NCBI GenBank assembly: GCA_910591455.2 | Contig: OU342807.1 | Coordinates: 17,166,594-17,230,593, forward strand | Length of the DNA: 64,000 bases | Source: Pholis gunnellus | Lineage: Eukaryota; Chordata; Actinopteri; Perciformes; Pholidae | Reading direction: 5' to 3' | Shown here: positions 1 through 13,985 of the stretch, one piece after another | Layout of the letters: each line of letters opens with the position of its first letter | Position numbering within the stretch: the stretch's first letter is position 1 | Position numbers and translations under genes: made by a program | Notes under the pieces: generated by a model | Seen by the model: the letters and a program-made list of their open reading frames with translations, nothing else | The model's database searches: none | Told to the model about the DNA's origin: nothing

Positions 1-1850
1 TGTCCGGGGTTAACAGTGGTGTGCTTGGTATTGCTAGCTAATGTAGCCTGTCCAAGTTTCGGTTTATTTCTCTCAAATGCTAATATTTGTGTCAGTGTTG
101 GATCAGGTATGGCGTCTTCCTGTCATTTATGCGAGGTAACTTTTGTGAGTAGGTTTATGTTAACATGTGTGTCTGTCTCACAGCACAGGAGCTGTCCTCA
201 CCTGTGGGTGCACCCCGTCTGTGAGAGACAGCCGGCTGTTCCTGCTGCTTCACTGATGTCATCACCACCCCCAACCCCGGAGCGGGGCTGCATGCGTCCG
301 TCTGCATGGGGCTGATTGTGTCGGGGCATCCTCCCCTTCTCATCTTCCTCCTCCACCCCTGTGCTTCCTCCACACCACCCTTGCTCCATCTTTGAGTCCC
401 TGTGGTGACAGTTTTGAGTTGACATTCCCAGTCCCCCGGAGGGCTGTCAGCAGGACATTGTGTTCCTCTTTCATACAGGAGGACTGATGAAAAGGGAGAC
501 CACCCACTGTGCTGCACTTGATTGAACCCACAGTGTGGTCAAGTCAACAAGTAGAACATTACAAGTAGAAATAAGCAACGTTCTGATTTTGTGTGTTATT
601 GTCACAGTTAGATCATCATTTAACAGATTAAACTGAAATGAGAGATGCTCTGATGTCATACTTAACACAGGATTACAAACCAATCTGAAACAGAAGAATG
701 TTTACAAAATAACCTGAAAATCCTTCCTTCCTGCGGATTTCAGACACATAAACCATGCCACCTCTGTGTTTATTTCCCTTTTTTCCAGCCCCATCTTCGA
801 TCCCCTCTTTCTCTCCCATGGGTTGTTTGCCTGATTGATATAAAATGCATTGCTTCTGAATCTTTAATTCTCATTAAACCAAAGTGTTCAAGGCCTGTAT
901 AATGGCTAGCAAATTCCAAATTGTCATCAATTATCTATCTAGACCTCTCATTAGAGATTCTGGCCACAGTGTTGGGCTGCTGCTGCTGCTGCTGTCCCCG
1001 GCAGGTCCGCCTCCACTAATAAGGAGAAAAGTGCAAAGTCATAGAGAGGGGGAGAGGGAGCGCCACACATTTCCTCTCTTTTTCTCTCATTTGTTCATTT
1101 TTATCTCTCTCTCAGTTGGTGTTAAATCTGGTACATTACGCAGGCAAAAGGCCTGGCAAAAGATAATGGAGGTTATGAGCTATTAAACGTACTCGGTACC
1201 CAAATTTAACTCATTACTGTGGATGTAGCAACCCGCCCATCTTGACATGAACTGCAGATTTTTTGGATGTTTGTTTTTAAAGGATGTCAATATGGCTTAT
1301 AATGAAAAAATCAGTACCAATCGTTATAATGATTTTTTCAAAACCGTGTTTTTTGTCTGTTGAGTGAAGTGATTCTTGTAGCCTGGTCGCCTCTTTACTT
1401 GTTTCACAATATTTCACTCCTCAGCGTGAACGTTTTGAAGATGGCAGAGTTGATGCGTCAAAGCCATTCTGAATCACAACAAATTACCAGATTAATTGGA
1501 TACATCAGCTGTGGGCTATTTCCTCTGCTGACTGTCACCGACTTCTGGATGGGGTCGAGCAGCCAGTTTTGGACTTTCTGGGAAGCGGTTCGCCGTGATG
1601 GATGGACAATGTTTTGTCTTGATTTTTGCTCCGGGGACTGGAGAGTCCTCTCAAAATGCCGATCAGAGGCGCTACTTCGCTTTGTGTCCAATGAGGGAAA
1701 CGCACACATTTATGCTCTCTCTTTGGTACAAACACACTCGCACGATTGCGTTTGCCAAGCCCAATCAACAGGACCCCTGGGGAGCAAGAAGTAGAGAACC
1801 AAATTCAATCAGGCTATTGATTTGAGGGTGTGTTTGAAAATGGAGAGGAA

Positions 1851-1888
1851 GTGTGTATGTGTGTGTGTGTGTGTTGTGTGTGTATGTC
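1851..1888 (+). repeat. (GT)n microsatellite
   Basis: Interrupted GT dinucleotide tract. Confidence 0.9.
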
Positions 1889-2555
1889 TGTATCCTCACG
1901 CCCAACACCATGTCAAGGCCCACTTTTGTCTAAAACAACCCTACAAGTACTTCTATTTAAAGGTCTATCAGCAGCTAGTGCGGCTGCAGCTGGAGAACTC
2001 TCTTGTCTTCAGCCGCACAGCGATTGTTACATCCTCCAGGATAGCATGTGAGTTAAACTGAGGCTGACACGCTTCAACCCAAGCTTTGCTGAATATCAGC
2101 ATTACTGCAAAACATCGCGGCGAGGGCCTCATTTACAAAAGTCCACCCTCGTGTCTTAGACACTAAAGGGTACGTATGGACAAACCTGAACAGACAGCTG
2201 GTATCTAGACCTGAAGGAGTGGTATTGTGATATGCTTTGTGTTCTTTTAATACAGCCTGTCTACTGCTATTTTTTTCGGAGATAGATACAGTTGCTTGAT
2301 CCGTTTGTTGTTTTGGAGCCTCCAAACCCAAGCAAGTTGTCAAATTCACCTCACCTCTTTGACCCCAGTTCAGCACAAACCTTACCTGAGAGCATTTATG
2401 TAAATTTGACGCTAACCTTAACTGACAATATACAATAATCCATCACTGTGATTGATCGGATGCATAAAACTGAGCAACACATTTCCTTGTCACCCCTTGT
2501 CGGGGTATATGAGGTAGGATGAAGAGGCAAAAAGTGTGCCACGATGAATGTTATG

Positions 2556-2580
2556 CCCCCCCCCCCCCCCCCCCCCCCCC
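2556..2580 (+). repeat. C25 homopolymer
   Basis: An uninterrupted run of 25 cytosines. Confidence 0.95.
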
Positions 2581-3109
2581 GCCCTCGGAATGAGCCAGTT
2601 TATGTATGGAGGAAGGGGAGCAAATGATCTCTTTCTACTGGTGTGCAGGTGGTGTGATACATCTCAGACCCCAGTGGCCTTTTTAAGAGCAGCTTGGCCT
2701 GTTTTTGCAGACCCTCCAGACTTGGCTCTCTAAGGGAGAAATAGGCAGGCACCTTCCTGAGACGCACTCTTTATATTCTTAGGCTTGAACTGTACTGTAT
2801 ATTCAAACATTACGTTCATCTATACGAGGCTTTGTTAGTTATCATGTTACGTCGCTATATTTTCTACATAAATATACCAAACTGCTCTTCAGGCCTTGCT
2901 TTACAGTGTGGCACGTTTTCCTTCCAGAAAAATGGGATGGTTACTGTTCAGAACAATAGCAGGGTACGCATGATGTTTTTGGGGTCCAGTTTCCTCTGTA
3001 GAAATAGGATTATATACATAAAATAAACTAAGAGTAGCAACTCAGAGAGGCCACATGGAATACTGAGAGTTCTTTTAATCATTCAATCAACAACTAACCA
3101 AAGTAAAAG

Positions 3110-3310
3110 AAAAGAAAGAAGTGCCCTCCAGCACCTCTAACGCTGATAGATGGATTTTTGAACTTTGGAGAGCCAGGCTAGCTGTTTCCCCCTGCCTCCA
3201 GTCTTTATGCTAAACTAAGCTAACATAATTGCCTCCTTACTCTGGCTCCATACAATCCAATGCGAAGACACAAGAGTGGTTTCGATCTTCTGAATATGTG
3301 ATTTACCAAA
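3110..3310 (-). repeat. Palindromic teleost interspersed repeat, copy A
   Basis: This has CCAGCACCTCTAA, then GAGAGCCAGGCTAGCTGTTTC and CAGTCTTTATGCTAAACTAAG, followed by GAGTGGTTTCGATCTTCTGA. The same blocks occur in the copies at 18,965, 23,370 and 62,665. Confidence 0.65.
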
Positions 3311-3344
3311 TGTAAATACTATTTATTTTTTTCGTGTTTTGGGT

Positions 3345-3420
3345 GATGAGCTGCGAGCCGTGAATCGCAAACATAGTCAAGGTTCAAATCCTGATGGAGA
3401 CCTTTTTTTACATCTCTTTC
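3345..3420 (+). repeat. tRNA-like/SINE-head remnant with B box
   Basis: GGTTCAAATCC at about 3381-3391 matches the RNA polymerase III B-box consensus and is followed after 11 nt by a T7 run. I cannot fold a complete cloverleaf, and the A box upstream is poor, so I do not call a tRNA gene. Confidence 0.3.
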
Positions 3421-4155
3421 TTTTATTTACTCTCATCTCTCCGCTGTTGCTATCCAATTACAATTAGAATAGAAAGAGGACTCAAACACAATTTACAATA
3501 GTGGCATAGTGTTGTGATACCAGCAATATTCAAGACAAAGAAAGATGTTGCTCTGATTTATTTTCACAAATGCTTGTGCTCACCTCTCAAGGCTGATACA
3601 TTTCAAGAGTTAAAGCCCTTAATGGGCTGCTCTATCATTGTCTAAAGCATGTGCTGTCATGATGACATAATGTGACCTTTGCCATGTGACCCCTGAGGTG
3701 AAGGTCACATCATGGTTTCCAATGCTGTTCATTCCAACTGGTTCCTCGCTAATGCTTATCTATATGGAAACATCTTCATTTGACAAAAGATGGTGGCATA
3801 GATGTCCCAATGAAACAGTCGTCATTGGAAATAAAAGTGTCATCCACATGAGTTACAGGTCAGACATTTATTTCCAGGTGAAAGAACAATGTACTTTGCC
3901 CGCATGCATTGATTCACAAGGACTCGTAGGCATGGCACTGTATGTTCATCCTATTCTCTTGTTTACCTCTTAAGACTGGACACAAGGGGAAATCAATACT
4001 GCTCTCTGACAGGTCCGTAAACAGCCTCCATCCAATATTTACTGGTGTCGAGGTTCAGTGGTCCTCCTCTTGCTACTGTCTCCATCTACCCCACACAAGT
4101 TTAGATTTTTGCCCAGGCCGAGTCACTCCATCACTGGGCCTCCTCTCTGACATAA

Positions 4156-4175
4156 CCCCCCCCCCCCCCCCCCCC
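4156..4175 (+). repeat. C20 homopolymer
   Basis: An uninterrupted run of 20 cytosines. Confidence 0.95.
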
Positions 4176-5449
4176 TTCTCCTCCCGCTGCTATTACCCAT
4201 CAGGGTGGCAGGGTCTTTAATCGATGTAGAGCCAAATGGGTCCTGGAAAAGGCCATTTAGCCTGGGTTGTTGACACTGCTGCTCAGACAAAATGATAAAG
4301 CTTCTTGTTGGAGATAAGTGGAGGCAGCGAGGCTATAGCAGAGAAAAGGACTGGGGGATCTGGGGCAGGGCCCACGTGCTTTATGTATGTAGTGTGTACA
4401 TGTATGCATGTGTGTACCTCCTTATACTTTCAAAGCTTGACTGAATGAATACTCAAAGTGTCCATTAATTTATAAACACAGATGAGGCTCATAATTAGTA
4501 AATGATTCAGTCTCCCAAAATTAAGTTTAGGAGTTCCATGTTTAGTTAAACCGACAATCAAAATCCCCCTTGCTGCATATAATGTCTCCGAAAGGAGCAG
4601 TTCTTTAAAGCTGTGCTGATCAGATATAATATTTGTATTCCTCACTACCAGTGCTCATTTTCCTATTTTCAAATGCTGGGAAAATATTGGGAAAACTGTA
4701 AGATTATCAACTCTCAGATAGTCTTGCCTCAGTTGCATAATGTAAAAGCTTCAATGTTTTATTGATATTTCATAGTTGAGCGTCATCAGTATTGCTTAAT
4801 GTCAATCAACATGACACCCACAGGAATAAATATGAATTTCTACCAGCAAAAAAAAAACTTAAAACCATGTTGCTCAACAAGCTTTATTTTCAAGTGCATG
4901 TGTCAGTTGGGACGTTGTTGTTGCTAACAGCTAGTGAGCAACTGTGATCAGAGCCCTTTGAGGCAGGAATACAAGTTGTCATATGACGGGGATGATATGG
5001 GGATTGGTGTTACCTTGATCAGCTGGAGGTTTGAGGTTTGTCCACAATGTACCACTGTATGTATTTAGTTCTGACACACATACCTTGTGGCTGCATTCTT
5101 TCCTGATTTGCCATCTGTAAAAGTGTGAAATTTGATAATGAGGGAATTAATATAGCAGCAAACAACTATTTGCTATGTAAAGATAAAGTGGAAAAATGTC
5201 AATATAAGCAAAGTATGAAGATGCTCTCCTTCTGTTTGTGGGAATCCGACCTTCTCATTGCTTGGTTGACATAGTCGGGCTGGCCACGTTAGCTTTTATT
5301 GCATATTAGAGCATGTGAGGGTCCCCCACTGGTTAACTCACGGACACCACTTTGCAGTGCGCTCATACGGCAGTTACAGCTGACAGCATTGCAGAAGCGT
5401 AGCACCTCCCCTCCAGTTCCCTTTAGGTCAAAACTTGTATTTCTGTTTT

Positions 5450-5905
5450 TTGCCATAAAATAAAAGTCTGACCAGATGATGGTGCGAGGTGAAAGATCAA
5501 GGGATACAATATTTTTGAAATGAATTATCTGGGGATCATGAATGGGTTTACCAAATGTTTGCAGCAATTCATCAAATATTTGTTGAGATTTCAATTTAGA
5601 CCAAAAATGTCAACCTTAATAGGATAAGTGAAAACAAGTGGGAAAAAAAATTAAATGACATTATCTTGGTACCATGTATGCAAAAAAAGTAGATGTTGAG
5701 CTATATCAATGTAAACACTTTGATGGTGGTGCTAGAGGTCAAATCAGGGCATCATCAAAGTTAATAGGATTCATCCTCTGGGAACCATGAATGCCTGTAC
5801 AAAATGCCATGGCAATCCACCTTACAGCTGTTGAGGTATATCAGTCTCTACTAAAGTGGTGAACCTACAGACCAACATTGCCATCCCAAGAGTCACTCTG
5901 GTAGT
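5450..5905 (+). repeat. Teleost interspersed repeat fragment
   Basis: It contains repeated modules of the type 'ATGAATG..TACCAAATG...GCAATTCATC...TTGTTGAGATTTCA...TAGACCAAA' at 5,535-5,605 and again, diverged, at 5,785-5,860 (CATGAATGCCTGTACAAAAT, GGCAATCCACC, GTTGAGGTATATCAGTCT), ending ACCAACATTGCCATCCCAAG. The internal duplication and recognised family resemblance support an interspersed element. Confidence 0.55.
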
Positions 5906-8900
5906 CTGGCTGAAAGGAAGACTGTGAAGCTCCTGAAGGAAAGAGCAAAGCAATATGAGTGAAATGTCCAAACAAATACACAGCAGCTTTACAATGTCTG
6001 CATGCTGAACTTTTAAAAATAGCACCTTGCCTCTTGTCGACTGCGTGACCACACACATTGAGCCAATCAGGTCACTGCGATGTCAGGGCAGCTTGTATAA
6101 GGGCGGAGATCATCACAGTGTTGGCTCTGCTTGGGAGCACGGCCATGTTATCATGGGTCAGCGCATGACCCTCTGCGGTGAGGATCCAGGGGAAATGCAG
6201 ATGAGCACAGCATGCAATGCTGCACGCCATGGTACACCAAGTGTAAAGAAACAAACAATGTACTTCAGAATACCCCAATGCTTGAAATTGTTATAGTAAA
6301 GTCAGACATCAGTCGTCTCTGTTTATCATAAATGAAGCAAAGCATTAGAGACGACATACGGTCACAATTTCTTCATGTTTATTTCTACCACAAACACCAT
6401 TGTTCAGACAGGAAGGAAAATATGATCTCAGTGCTGTAGGAAGAAAGAATAATACGATCTCAGTGTCAGAGGTTGAAAGGCCAAGTGTGAGGGAGACACA
6501 GAAAGAGACGAGGCAAGCAAAAAGCCAAACTCGGACAGAGATAGTCCACTCTATTGGGGGAGTTTGAGTGTGAGGATGGAGCATCTGCTCCTGCCCAGTG
6601 GGCCTCCCAGCTAGTGCGAGCAAACACACACACACGCTCAGAACCAAACCGCTGCTGATTCTAATGAGGCCAAGGCCTGCTGGGCAGCAGGACGGCTGTT
6701 CCAGTGTGTGTCCGGCTCTCTGATTCTTGTCCCAAAGCTCCTCACACGTCATCCACTGTTTCACACCGTCCACACTGTTTTACACTCAACCAAGTTCCCC
6801 CCCCCCAGCGTTGGCTCTTCAGAGTAGCTTCACATTTACAGACTTGACAAGACTGGACAAGAATAGAAAAAGACCTGGATTGAAGACAATAGAATACAAA
6901 AGAAGAAAGTCATTAATTGCGTGGCTTTAACTTCATCCATTGTGTGTCATCCAGTGCTGTTTCTTAGGCTCACAGAGCAGCTAGCATGCTTGTAAACTCT
7001 TAGTCTTGTTAAGCCAGTTATAAGAAATAGAAAGACTTTGCGCTGGCAGGTTGATTTCCCTGAATTATTGTTTATATTGTTTGCTGTGTCATCCCAGAAG
7101 TTGGAGCAATGGAGGTAGCAGCTGGCTGAAGTATGAGGAAAACAAACCACCAAAATGATTAAATAAGTAAATAAATCTTGTGGGTTATTTTCTACTTTAG
7201 TATCCATGCCCCTTTCTGCAGGCTCACTGATGTGTTGCAATGTTTGCCTCACAAGGGCCACCCACGTTATCTCATCCAAACTCCAGTTTATTCAGTTTCT
7301 TTGAGTCATTCACTCCAACTCTATTTTCTTTTCTGTCTTAGAGTCGCTCCATCATCAGGACCGATAAGCCCAAACAAATCTGTCGAAAGCCTTTGCCGGG
7401 CTGATGGTCTCATAGGAATGATACCTATTCCCTCTCATTTCAAACGACACTAATGGCATATTGACGTGTGTGCAGATTAACAGAGTATTGTATTTGTGTG
7501 TGTATGCTGGGTAGTGCACACTCATATCAGTGCATTTTCTAATCCAACTTCAGAGCATCTTTTATCATTTCTGATCACTCAGAAGGAATCTTGTCCTTTT
7601 GCCCTCCTATCTTAAACTGGTACACATTAGCATGAGCTACATCCTGCATGAGCCGAATCATAATTTATGCATTTATACATTTATGTATTCATTATAATTT
7701 AGATATATGATATTTCTGTCAAATGCATGGAGGTATAATCCCTTCTCACTCATTATATTTGCTCCAGCAAATTCATTTCCTTTGTCAGACACCACGACAG
7801 CAGTCTTTTGCAGATGGTTGTTGGGGTTTGGCTATTTCTAAAGTGATAATAAAACTGCAGAAAAAGGGGACTTGTGGGGAAGGTAAGTGTGGTGAAGAAC
7901 AGGAGGGGACAAAGTCATCAAAAATATCCCCAAGGAGCCGTCTCAGCCTTTATTTCAAGCCTTGTAGATAAACTAATATAGTGAAACGATCTAAGATGGC
8001 CCTTTATTTCTCACCCTCATCTTATAGGTGTGTGCGTTTGTGTGTGCATGCACCCTTGTGGCTGATCATTGTGAGGAGAGGTGCTAAAATGGTACCCCAC
8101 TGGTTTTAGCATTTTGTCCATAGATTCCCTTTCTGCTGAAGATTACACTTTACCGACCTCACAAAATGGCACCACCATGGAAACGTTAGCAAGTTATGCT
8201 CTGGCATCATTTTGTGTTACTTAACCATCATATGCTGAATTCCATAGATTGAAATCCTAAGAGATCGTTTAAACCAATTCAAGCTGATCATTAATCAGAG
8301 AGACAGGTACCGACAGCAGAAGCCAACTAAAGCATCTGTCGTCTCTTTGAAGTGAAAACTGGACACATCCAGCTGCAGCTTGGTTGTCCAATGTTCTTGT
8401 TAAATTGGGTCAAATGATGATGAAATTGCGCATATGTGCGGCTGGGTTGGATGGCTTATTGCTGGAGTCATTGCTCTGGTAGGGACAGTCTTCCATTAAT
8501 TTGATCTTTGACAGAGACAGATTGAAAGTCATGTCCGTCATTAGAAATTCACATCTGCTGATGATTTCTTTTGCTACAATATCTGAAAGATCAGCAGGCG
8601 ATTAAGCAGCAAATCATCAACCAAAGGCACTCTTCCTTCGCCGGTGGATACAATGTTGTCATTGTACCAGGTGCTGTTTGTGCATCCAATACATGGTATG
8701 CCTTCCAGTACTGCACTGAATTCAAATCCACTTCCTTCAGTAGCTCTGAGTCCAGCTGAGGCTCTTTCCGCCTGCTCTGTCCTAGTTAGCGTCTTGAAAA
8801 GTATTTCTCACCAACAATGATGTAGTTTGCATGTTGGTTTTCTCTGGTGCCTCACTTCTGTACATCAGCTGGAGAGGAGATTCTGTTCGGAGGTGTGAAT

Positions 8901-9199
8901 ATCTGTCAAATTGTGTGTTGGCCCTGGCAACGCACAAGGTTCTATTCTGCCCTCAGTGTATGTTGAGATCCACTGCAACACTAGATAACTATTATAGAGT
9001 AGTGGTGTACATTTTACCCAACGTAATCACGTATGTTCTCTGATCTGTTGTTAATATTCTACTATATTTGATGTTATAATACCATGGACATACTAAATGT
9101 AAGCAATTCAGCAAAATGCACTGCACACAATTAGATTTGCGTACCAAAAAATGAGTTGCTTTGTTGCTTTTGTATTTTTGCTCTCTTGTTCACACAGAA

Positions 9200-9450
9200 A
9201 CATAATGGTTCTTAAATGGTTCTTTAAAAGGTTCCACGAAGAACCATCACCTACTAAAGAACCATTTTATCTATTGGATGGTTCTACATGTCCGTCATAT
9301 GGTTCTTTGGGATATTAAAGGGTTCTTAATTCATGTTTGAGTTATTGGATGGTGGGGGATGGGATAAATGACCTTGTCATGATCTGGGTGTGGGGTAGTA
9401 TAGCTGCCAGCTGATATATATATTTATTTATTTGTGGGTTCTTTAAAGAT
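9200..9450. repeat. GGTTCTTTAAAGAACC-type palindromic repeat
   Basis: The stretch alternates GGTTCTTTAAA / AAGAACCAT modules in both orientations: GGTTCTTAAATGGTTCTTTA, GAAGAACCATC, AAAGAACCATTTTA, TGGTTCTTTGGG and GGGTTCTTTAAAGATCC. This makes strong hairpins typical of short inverted-repeat transposable elements in fish. Confidence 0.55.
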
Positions 9451-10242
9451 CCGTTTAACACCTTTATTTTTCTGTCTGTATCCTGAAAACACACATCATT
9501 AAATTGTTAAAATTTTAATTTAGAATTTGAAATTAAAGGTGTGGATTGCAACTTATGAAAACACCAAGGCAGAAAAGATCATGGGGCAGTTTTGATCTTT
9601 CAAAATGAATTAAATATTTGGTTATATTTGGCCCATTGGAAGAAACAGGCTATAATCCAAACATTGACATATTATACAGCGCAACATTAGCATTCTATTC
9701 CAGTTGTTCTTGTGCCCACCTGCTAAATGTAAGACCAAATTACTGTTAGCGCCAACACTATGTGTTATGAGCGTTAAGGCAACAAATAGAAGGTTTGCTG
9801 TGGAAATGGCTTCCCATATGTTCCTTTATCCTGCATTACTGAAAATGATTGTTTTCTTTAAGCTGGTCCATGTTGTATTCATTACCATCAAATACTAGAA
9901 ATAGTCGGAGAAAAGACAAGCAGACCAAGAATTTCTTTCATGTGTCTGCACAGCCTGTATTGGCCATTAGCATAGTTACATTAGCTACAATAGAGCTGTC
10001 ATATCGACAGAGTAATCAGATTTGAGTGGGTAATATCCACTTATTCTGTTAAAGAAATGAATGATTAGTGGCAGACACACAGACATATCACTTCCTAGCT
10101 AGCACAGTAGAACAAATGAAAACAAGGCAGCAGTAGAAAGGATGTGGTCAAGAGGTCACAGAAGTCGAGGCAGTGTCATGTGTGAGGTTGGTGTAAGGGT
10201 CCGGTCTCTTGTTCTCACCCCTGTTTTGATGAGTCAGTCCTG

Positions 10243-10302
<60 letters not shown>
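10243..10302 (+). repeat. (TC)n microsatellite
   Basis: A perfect TC array of about 60 bp. Confidence 0.95.
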
Positions 10303-10306
<4 letters not shown>

Positions 10307-10639
10307 CACTGCTGTCACTGCATATCAGCATTGTGTTACTGCTAAAATCTCACTTCACCATTCCTGACTCTGCTCACCCACTCAGGAGACAGAAACAAAG
10401 AGATAAAAAGAAACAAAGAAATGAAGAATGGAGGGGGAAACACAGCCAGAAAATATCAGCAGTGACCGGATGAACACAGATAAGATTACAACAACATAAC
10501 AAAACGTTGGTCCAAATGTAAGAGAATGCATTATTTACATTGTGTTTGCCAAAAGAAAATCTGTGACGGTTCACCCAATTTGCGAGGGCCATGCTGCGTG
10601 GGAAATTCTCCACCTCCAAAAAAGCACGGTACATATTGT

Positions 10640-11660
10640 GCAGGCATATTGGTGTGGAGGAGAAAATTTAATTAAGTTTTATTCTACGCCAAAATCTCCC
10701 TGACAGCAGACAAAGTGAGCACATCACGCAAAGTCTCGGAGGAAATTGGAAGAAAGAAGCAGTTTTCACATAAAATCCACCACTGAACTGCACCCATTAA
10801 GCTCTCCTTCACTGGCAGGGTGCACATAGAAAGCAGGCAGTAACAGTAGCTGATTGCATAATTAGCTGCTGCCTTTAGTAAATCAGATGCTAATTACACA
10901 CAGATTGCGACTGCAAATAGAAGGAATGCTCTCTGGCGCTGAGTCTTTGCACATCCATCAATCAATTCATCCGTCCATCAGTCAGCACGATCAAGTCATC
11001 AAAGCCCATAACATGAGTTAGTGTACTGCCTCATTGCCTCAGTATGCTTTATTGGTTGCATAGTTTTATTGAACGTTAGACAGTAGTTATACTTCCTGCA
11101 GCATAAATGTTTCTGTATGTGTGTTGATGCATAATCAAGATCTAATAATTATATTAATAAAACAAAAAGTATGATGCTTTTCCCCAAAAGAGCACTGTAT
11201 GTATTTTATATTCGCAGATTATTACCTCGGATATGGATTAAAGAAATTACAGATTTTCCCTGACAGTTGCGTGGCTGTCTTACCATGTAACCCCATTGCA
11301 GCGCTGGTCACATTATCATAAAACACAATTACCTCCGGAGTGAAATGTATGTTTTAATGGCTCCAGCACTGCAAGACAGTGTCCCTTTCTAACAGTACCC
11401 ATGCACAAAAGTGTCCCCACAATGAAGTTTGTTTAATAAGTCCTCCATCCCAGTGAAGATATGGGACGAGTAATGACAGATCTGTAATCTCTTTTGGCCA
11501 GTAGCCTTAGTGTGTGAGGTTATTAGAGGATGTAATTAACTCCTATTGTACTAGAGACGGGTCATTAGCAAACGAGTCAAAGGCGCGTGTAGCATTGACG
11601 CAATTTGCTGGTGACCTACATGGGGTGAGAAGTTAAACGGGCTTTTGTCGTGAGACCGCC
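10640..11660. promoter_or_regulatory. Candidate conserved non-coding block
   Basis: It is rich in ATTA/TAAT homeodomain cores and compound sites (TGATTGCATAATTAGCTGC, AGATGCTAATTACACACAG), with no repeats and no frame. This composition is typical of vertebrate developmental enhancers. Conservation itself cannot be seen from one sequence. Confidence 0.25.
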
Positions 11661-13570
11661 AGACTGTGTCGATGCTGTGTTTACAGCAAAGTGTGATCAC
11701 AAAGCAGCTGTGTTTCTATGGTCGCCTACAGAATGCAGTTGAAGTGCGTTGTTTCCTCACTTCGTATGCAGATGCAGCATTGCAAAGACATTCATCACTT
11801 TACAAAAATGTTTGTGCTGAGAGAACACGCTGCTTTTGTGAGTCACAGATATGGAAGACAATGAAACAAAAAGCCTGTCCAGATCGCATTCTTGTGTGCT
11901 TTTATTCAAATCAGCGTTGTTTAGGGATGCTCCTCGTTTCTTTCTGTCTCCAGAGAACCAACTGTCAGAGTGCAGGGAGAATATCATCAAGTGATATTCC
12001 TGTTCCTGTACTGGCCTGTCTGATGTGGTTTATGTTTTGCACCAGAGAGCTCGCTGGGATGCCACCCATTTACTTAAATATTCAGGTTATTTCATAGATG
12101 GGATATTTTACACTTTGCTATGTTACAGTAAATCTTAGGGAGGACCTATTTGTTTATTTCCGTTGTATCTACTGTTGATAATAATCATTGAAAACCCCAT
12201 TGAAATCCTCCTGCCGCGTGAATGTAATAAAACCCCAAACATCCTGGCAGATGAGCTGAGGCTGAGTATTTGTACAACAAGCCACTCCGTGTCAAACGGA
12301 TCCCTGAAGCCACATTGGGCAAGAGACATGGTCAGAAGGCAAGGTAGGCAGCTGTCACAAACTGCATTTCCCAAGGTGCTCTTTGTTTGATTCATGCCCA
12401 AATTCTCACTCTCTAGAACTGGCAAATGCATGTGTTTGTGGTAGTTTTTGCTGGGATTAGCAGATGTATTTCATGAGTTCAGTGTGTGACAGAGGTATTA
12501 AATGGACTTCTGAAATGATGAACGTTCTGACATACAGAACCAAGTCAAAGGCCGTCACTCCTATCGACAATAATAGCAGTTAATCACCAAGAACTAATTG
12601 CTCACAAACAATCATACAGATGTTATATAACCCTCAAGTTAGCCAAACCTACTTGAAAGTTGGAGTGGGGTAAAGCTCATGGAGCGCAGACAAAGGAGAG
12701 CGGGAATCTGAGTCGAGGGATATAAACTCTGAGGACGAAGTGGAAGCAAATCACTCTGGAAGCATTGCTCATGTTCATGTAATACTCATTAGAGATACAA
12801 ACTGATAAGACTGAACACCCTAATTCCCTGGAGGTCACCTTTTGGGGGTTTTCCTTCAAATAGTTTTATGTTTGCGAGCTCTCAGGGCTTCTGTGATCAT
12901 ACTGTCAAATTACTGAAATACATTTTATTTGTTTAATTCTCCCCTCGAACTACGATTTGTCTTGTTTAGAGTAAAACAGTAAATCTTCCAATGAGTGTTT
13001 GTGCTTGCTATACTCGCACGCATTTACACATTCTTGTCGTAGGTCTGTTTTTTTAGATGCGCTCCTTAACACACTAGATGATATCTATTTCCATTTTTCG
13101 ACATGATATCTCAGTCAGTGAGTCAGCTCCACGTGCTTGCTGATGGGTCCCATAAAAGTTATCATCTTCCACCAGACTAACAGCTCCCAAGTCAAAGTGT
13201 CATATTTGACTTCAGCTGCATGCATTTGCATGTAGAATGTGTGTCCTGCAGTAGTTCGTTGTGTTGATGGTTTTCCAGGTTGATCGACCAGTCATCTGGG
13301 TAGATTACATGTCTCATCTCCGTGTTGATAGATTATTGTGAACTTGCAGTATGGTTATCGTCGGCTCTGGTTTCTTCTGGTGTCCGTTGCGCAAATAGCC
13401 GACATATTTGGTGTGGTGTTTGTGGATTTACCCTTGCATCGGCTATGCAGATGGGGAGGATTGACCTGCTGCGACCTTGGAAGAGTGCCCTGGCGGAGGA
13501 CGATGGCGACCTCGGGATGGGCAGGACATGCTGCAATGCAGCAGAGCAGATCAGTGGCGCTGCATGCTCT

Positions 13571-13573
<3 letters not shown>

Positions 13574-13605
<32 letters not shown>

Positions 13606-13704
13606 AAACCCATAAACTGCAGCTCACAAACACACTTCACACTCGCAAACACACCTACTTTACATAAATACCATTAAACAGCACAGTTGCACACAAATCA
13701 ATAG

Positions 13705-13767
<63 letters not shown>

Positions 13768-13985
13768 CTCTTTCTTTTCCTGGATAAGCAGTCGAGGGCG
13801 TGTCTTAATCAACCTGCCACTGTCTGGCTGGCTGAAATGCATCCACCATCCACATGACTCTGCATATTGAGCAGCACGTAAACAGGCACACGCTCACACA
13901 CATTTACTTCCACACTCTTCATAGATGCACACATGTACACAGAAGGAGAATGTCTGTGGGTGCACACACACACACACACACACAC
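13574..13985 (+). repeat. Cluster of three (CA)n arrays
   Basis: CA arrays at 13,574-13,603, 13,706-13,768 and 13,962-13,985, with CA-rich sequence between. Confidence 0.95.

Noticed and set aside
180..235. Acceptor-like tctcacag site on the plus strand
   Set aside because: No donor-matched exon with recognisable coding content.
460..530. Acceptor-like site with pyrimidine tract followed by GAGGACTGATG
   Set aside because: The best frames stop quickly, and no partner exon or similarity was found.
6345..6773. 142-codon minus-strand frame
   Set aside because: No conserved domain; the hydrophobic stretch arises from CA/GT-rich sequence.
11666..12097. 143-codon plus-strand frame
   Set aside because: No recognisable protein features and typical non-coding base usage.
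13574..13985. CA-repeat cluster considered as a CRISPR-like or satellite array
   Set aside because: Simple dinucleotide arrays without spacer structure.
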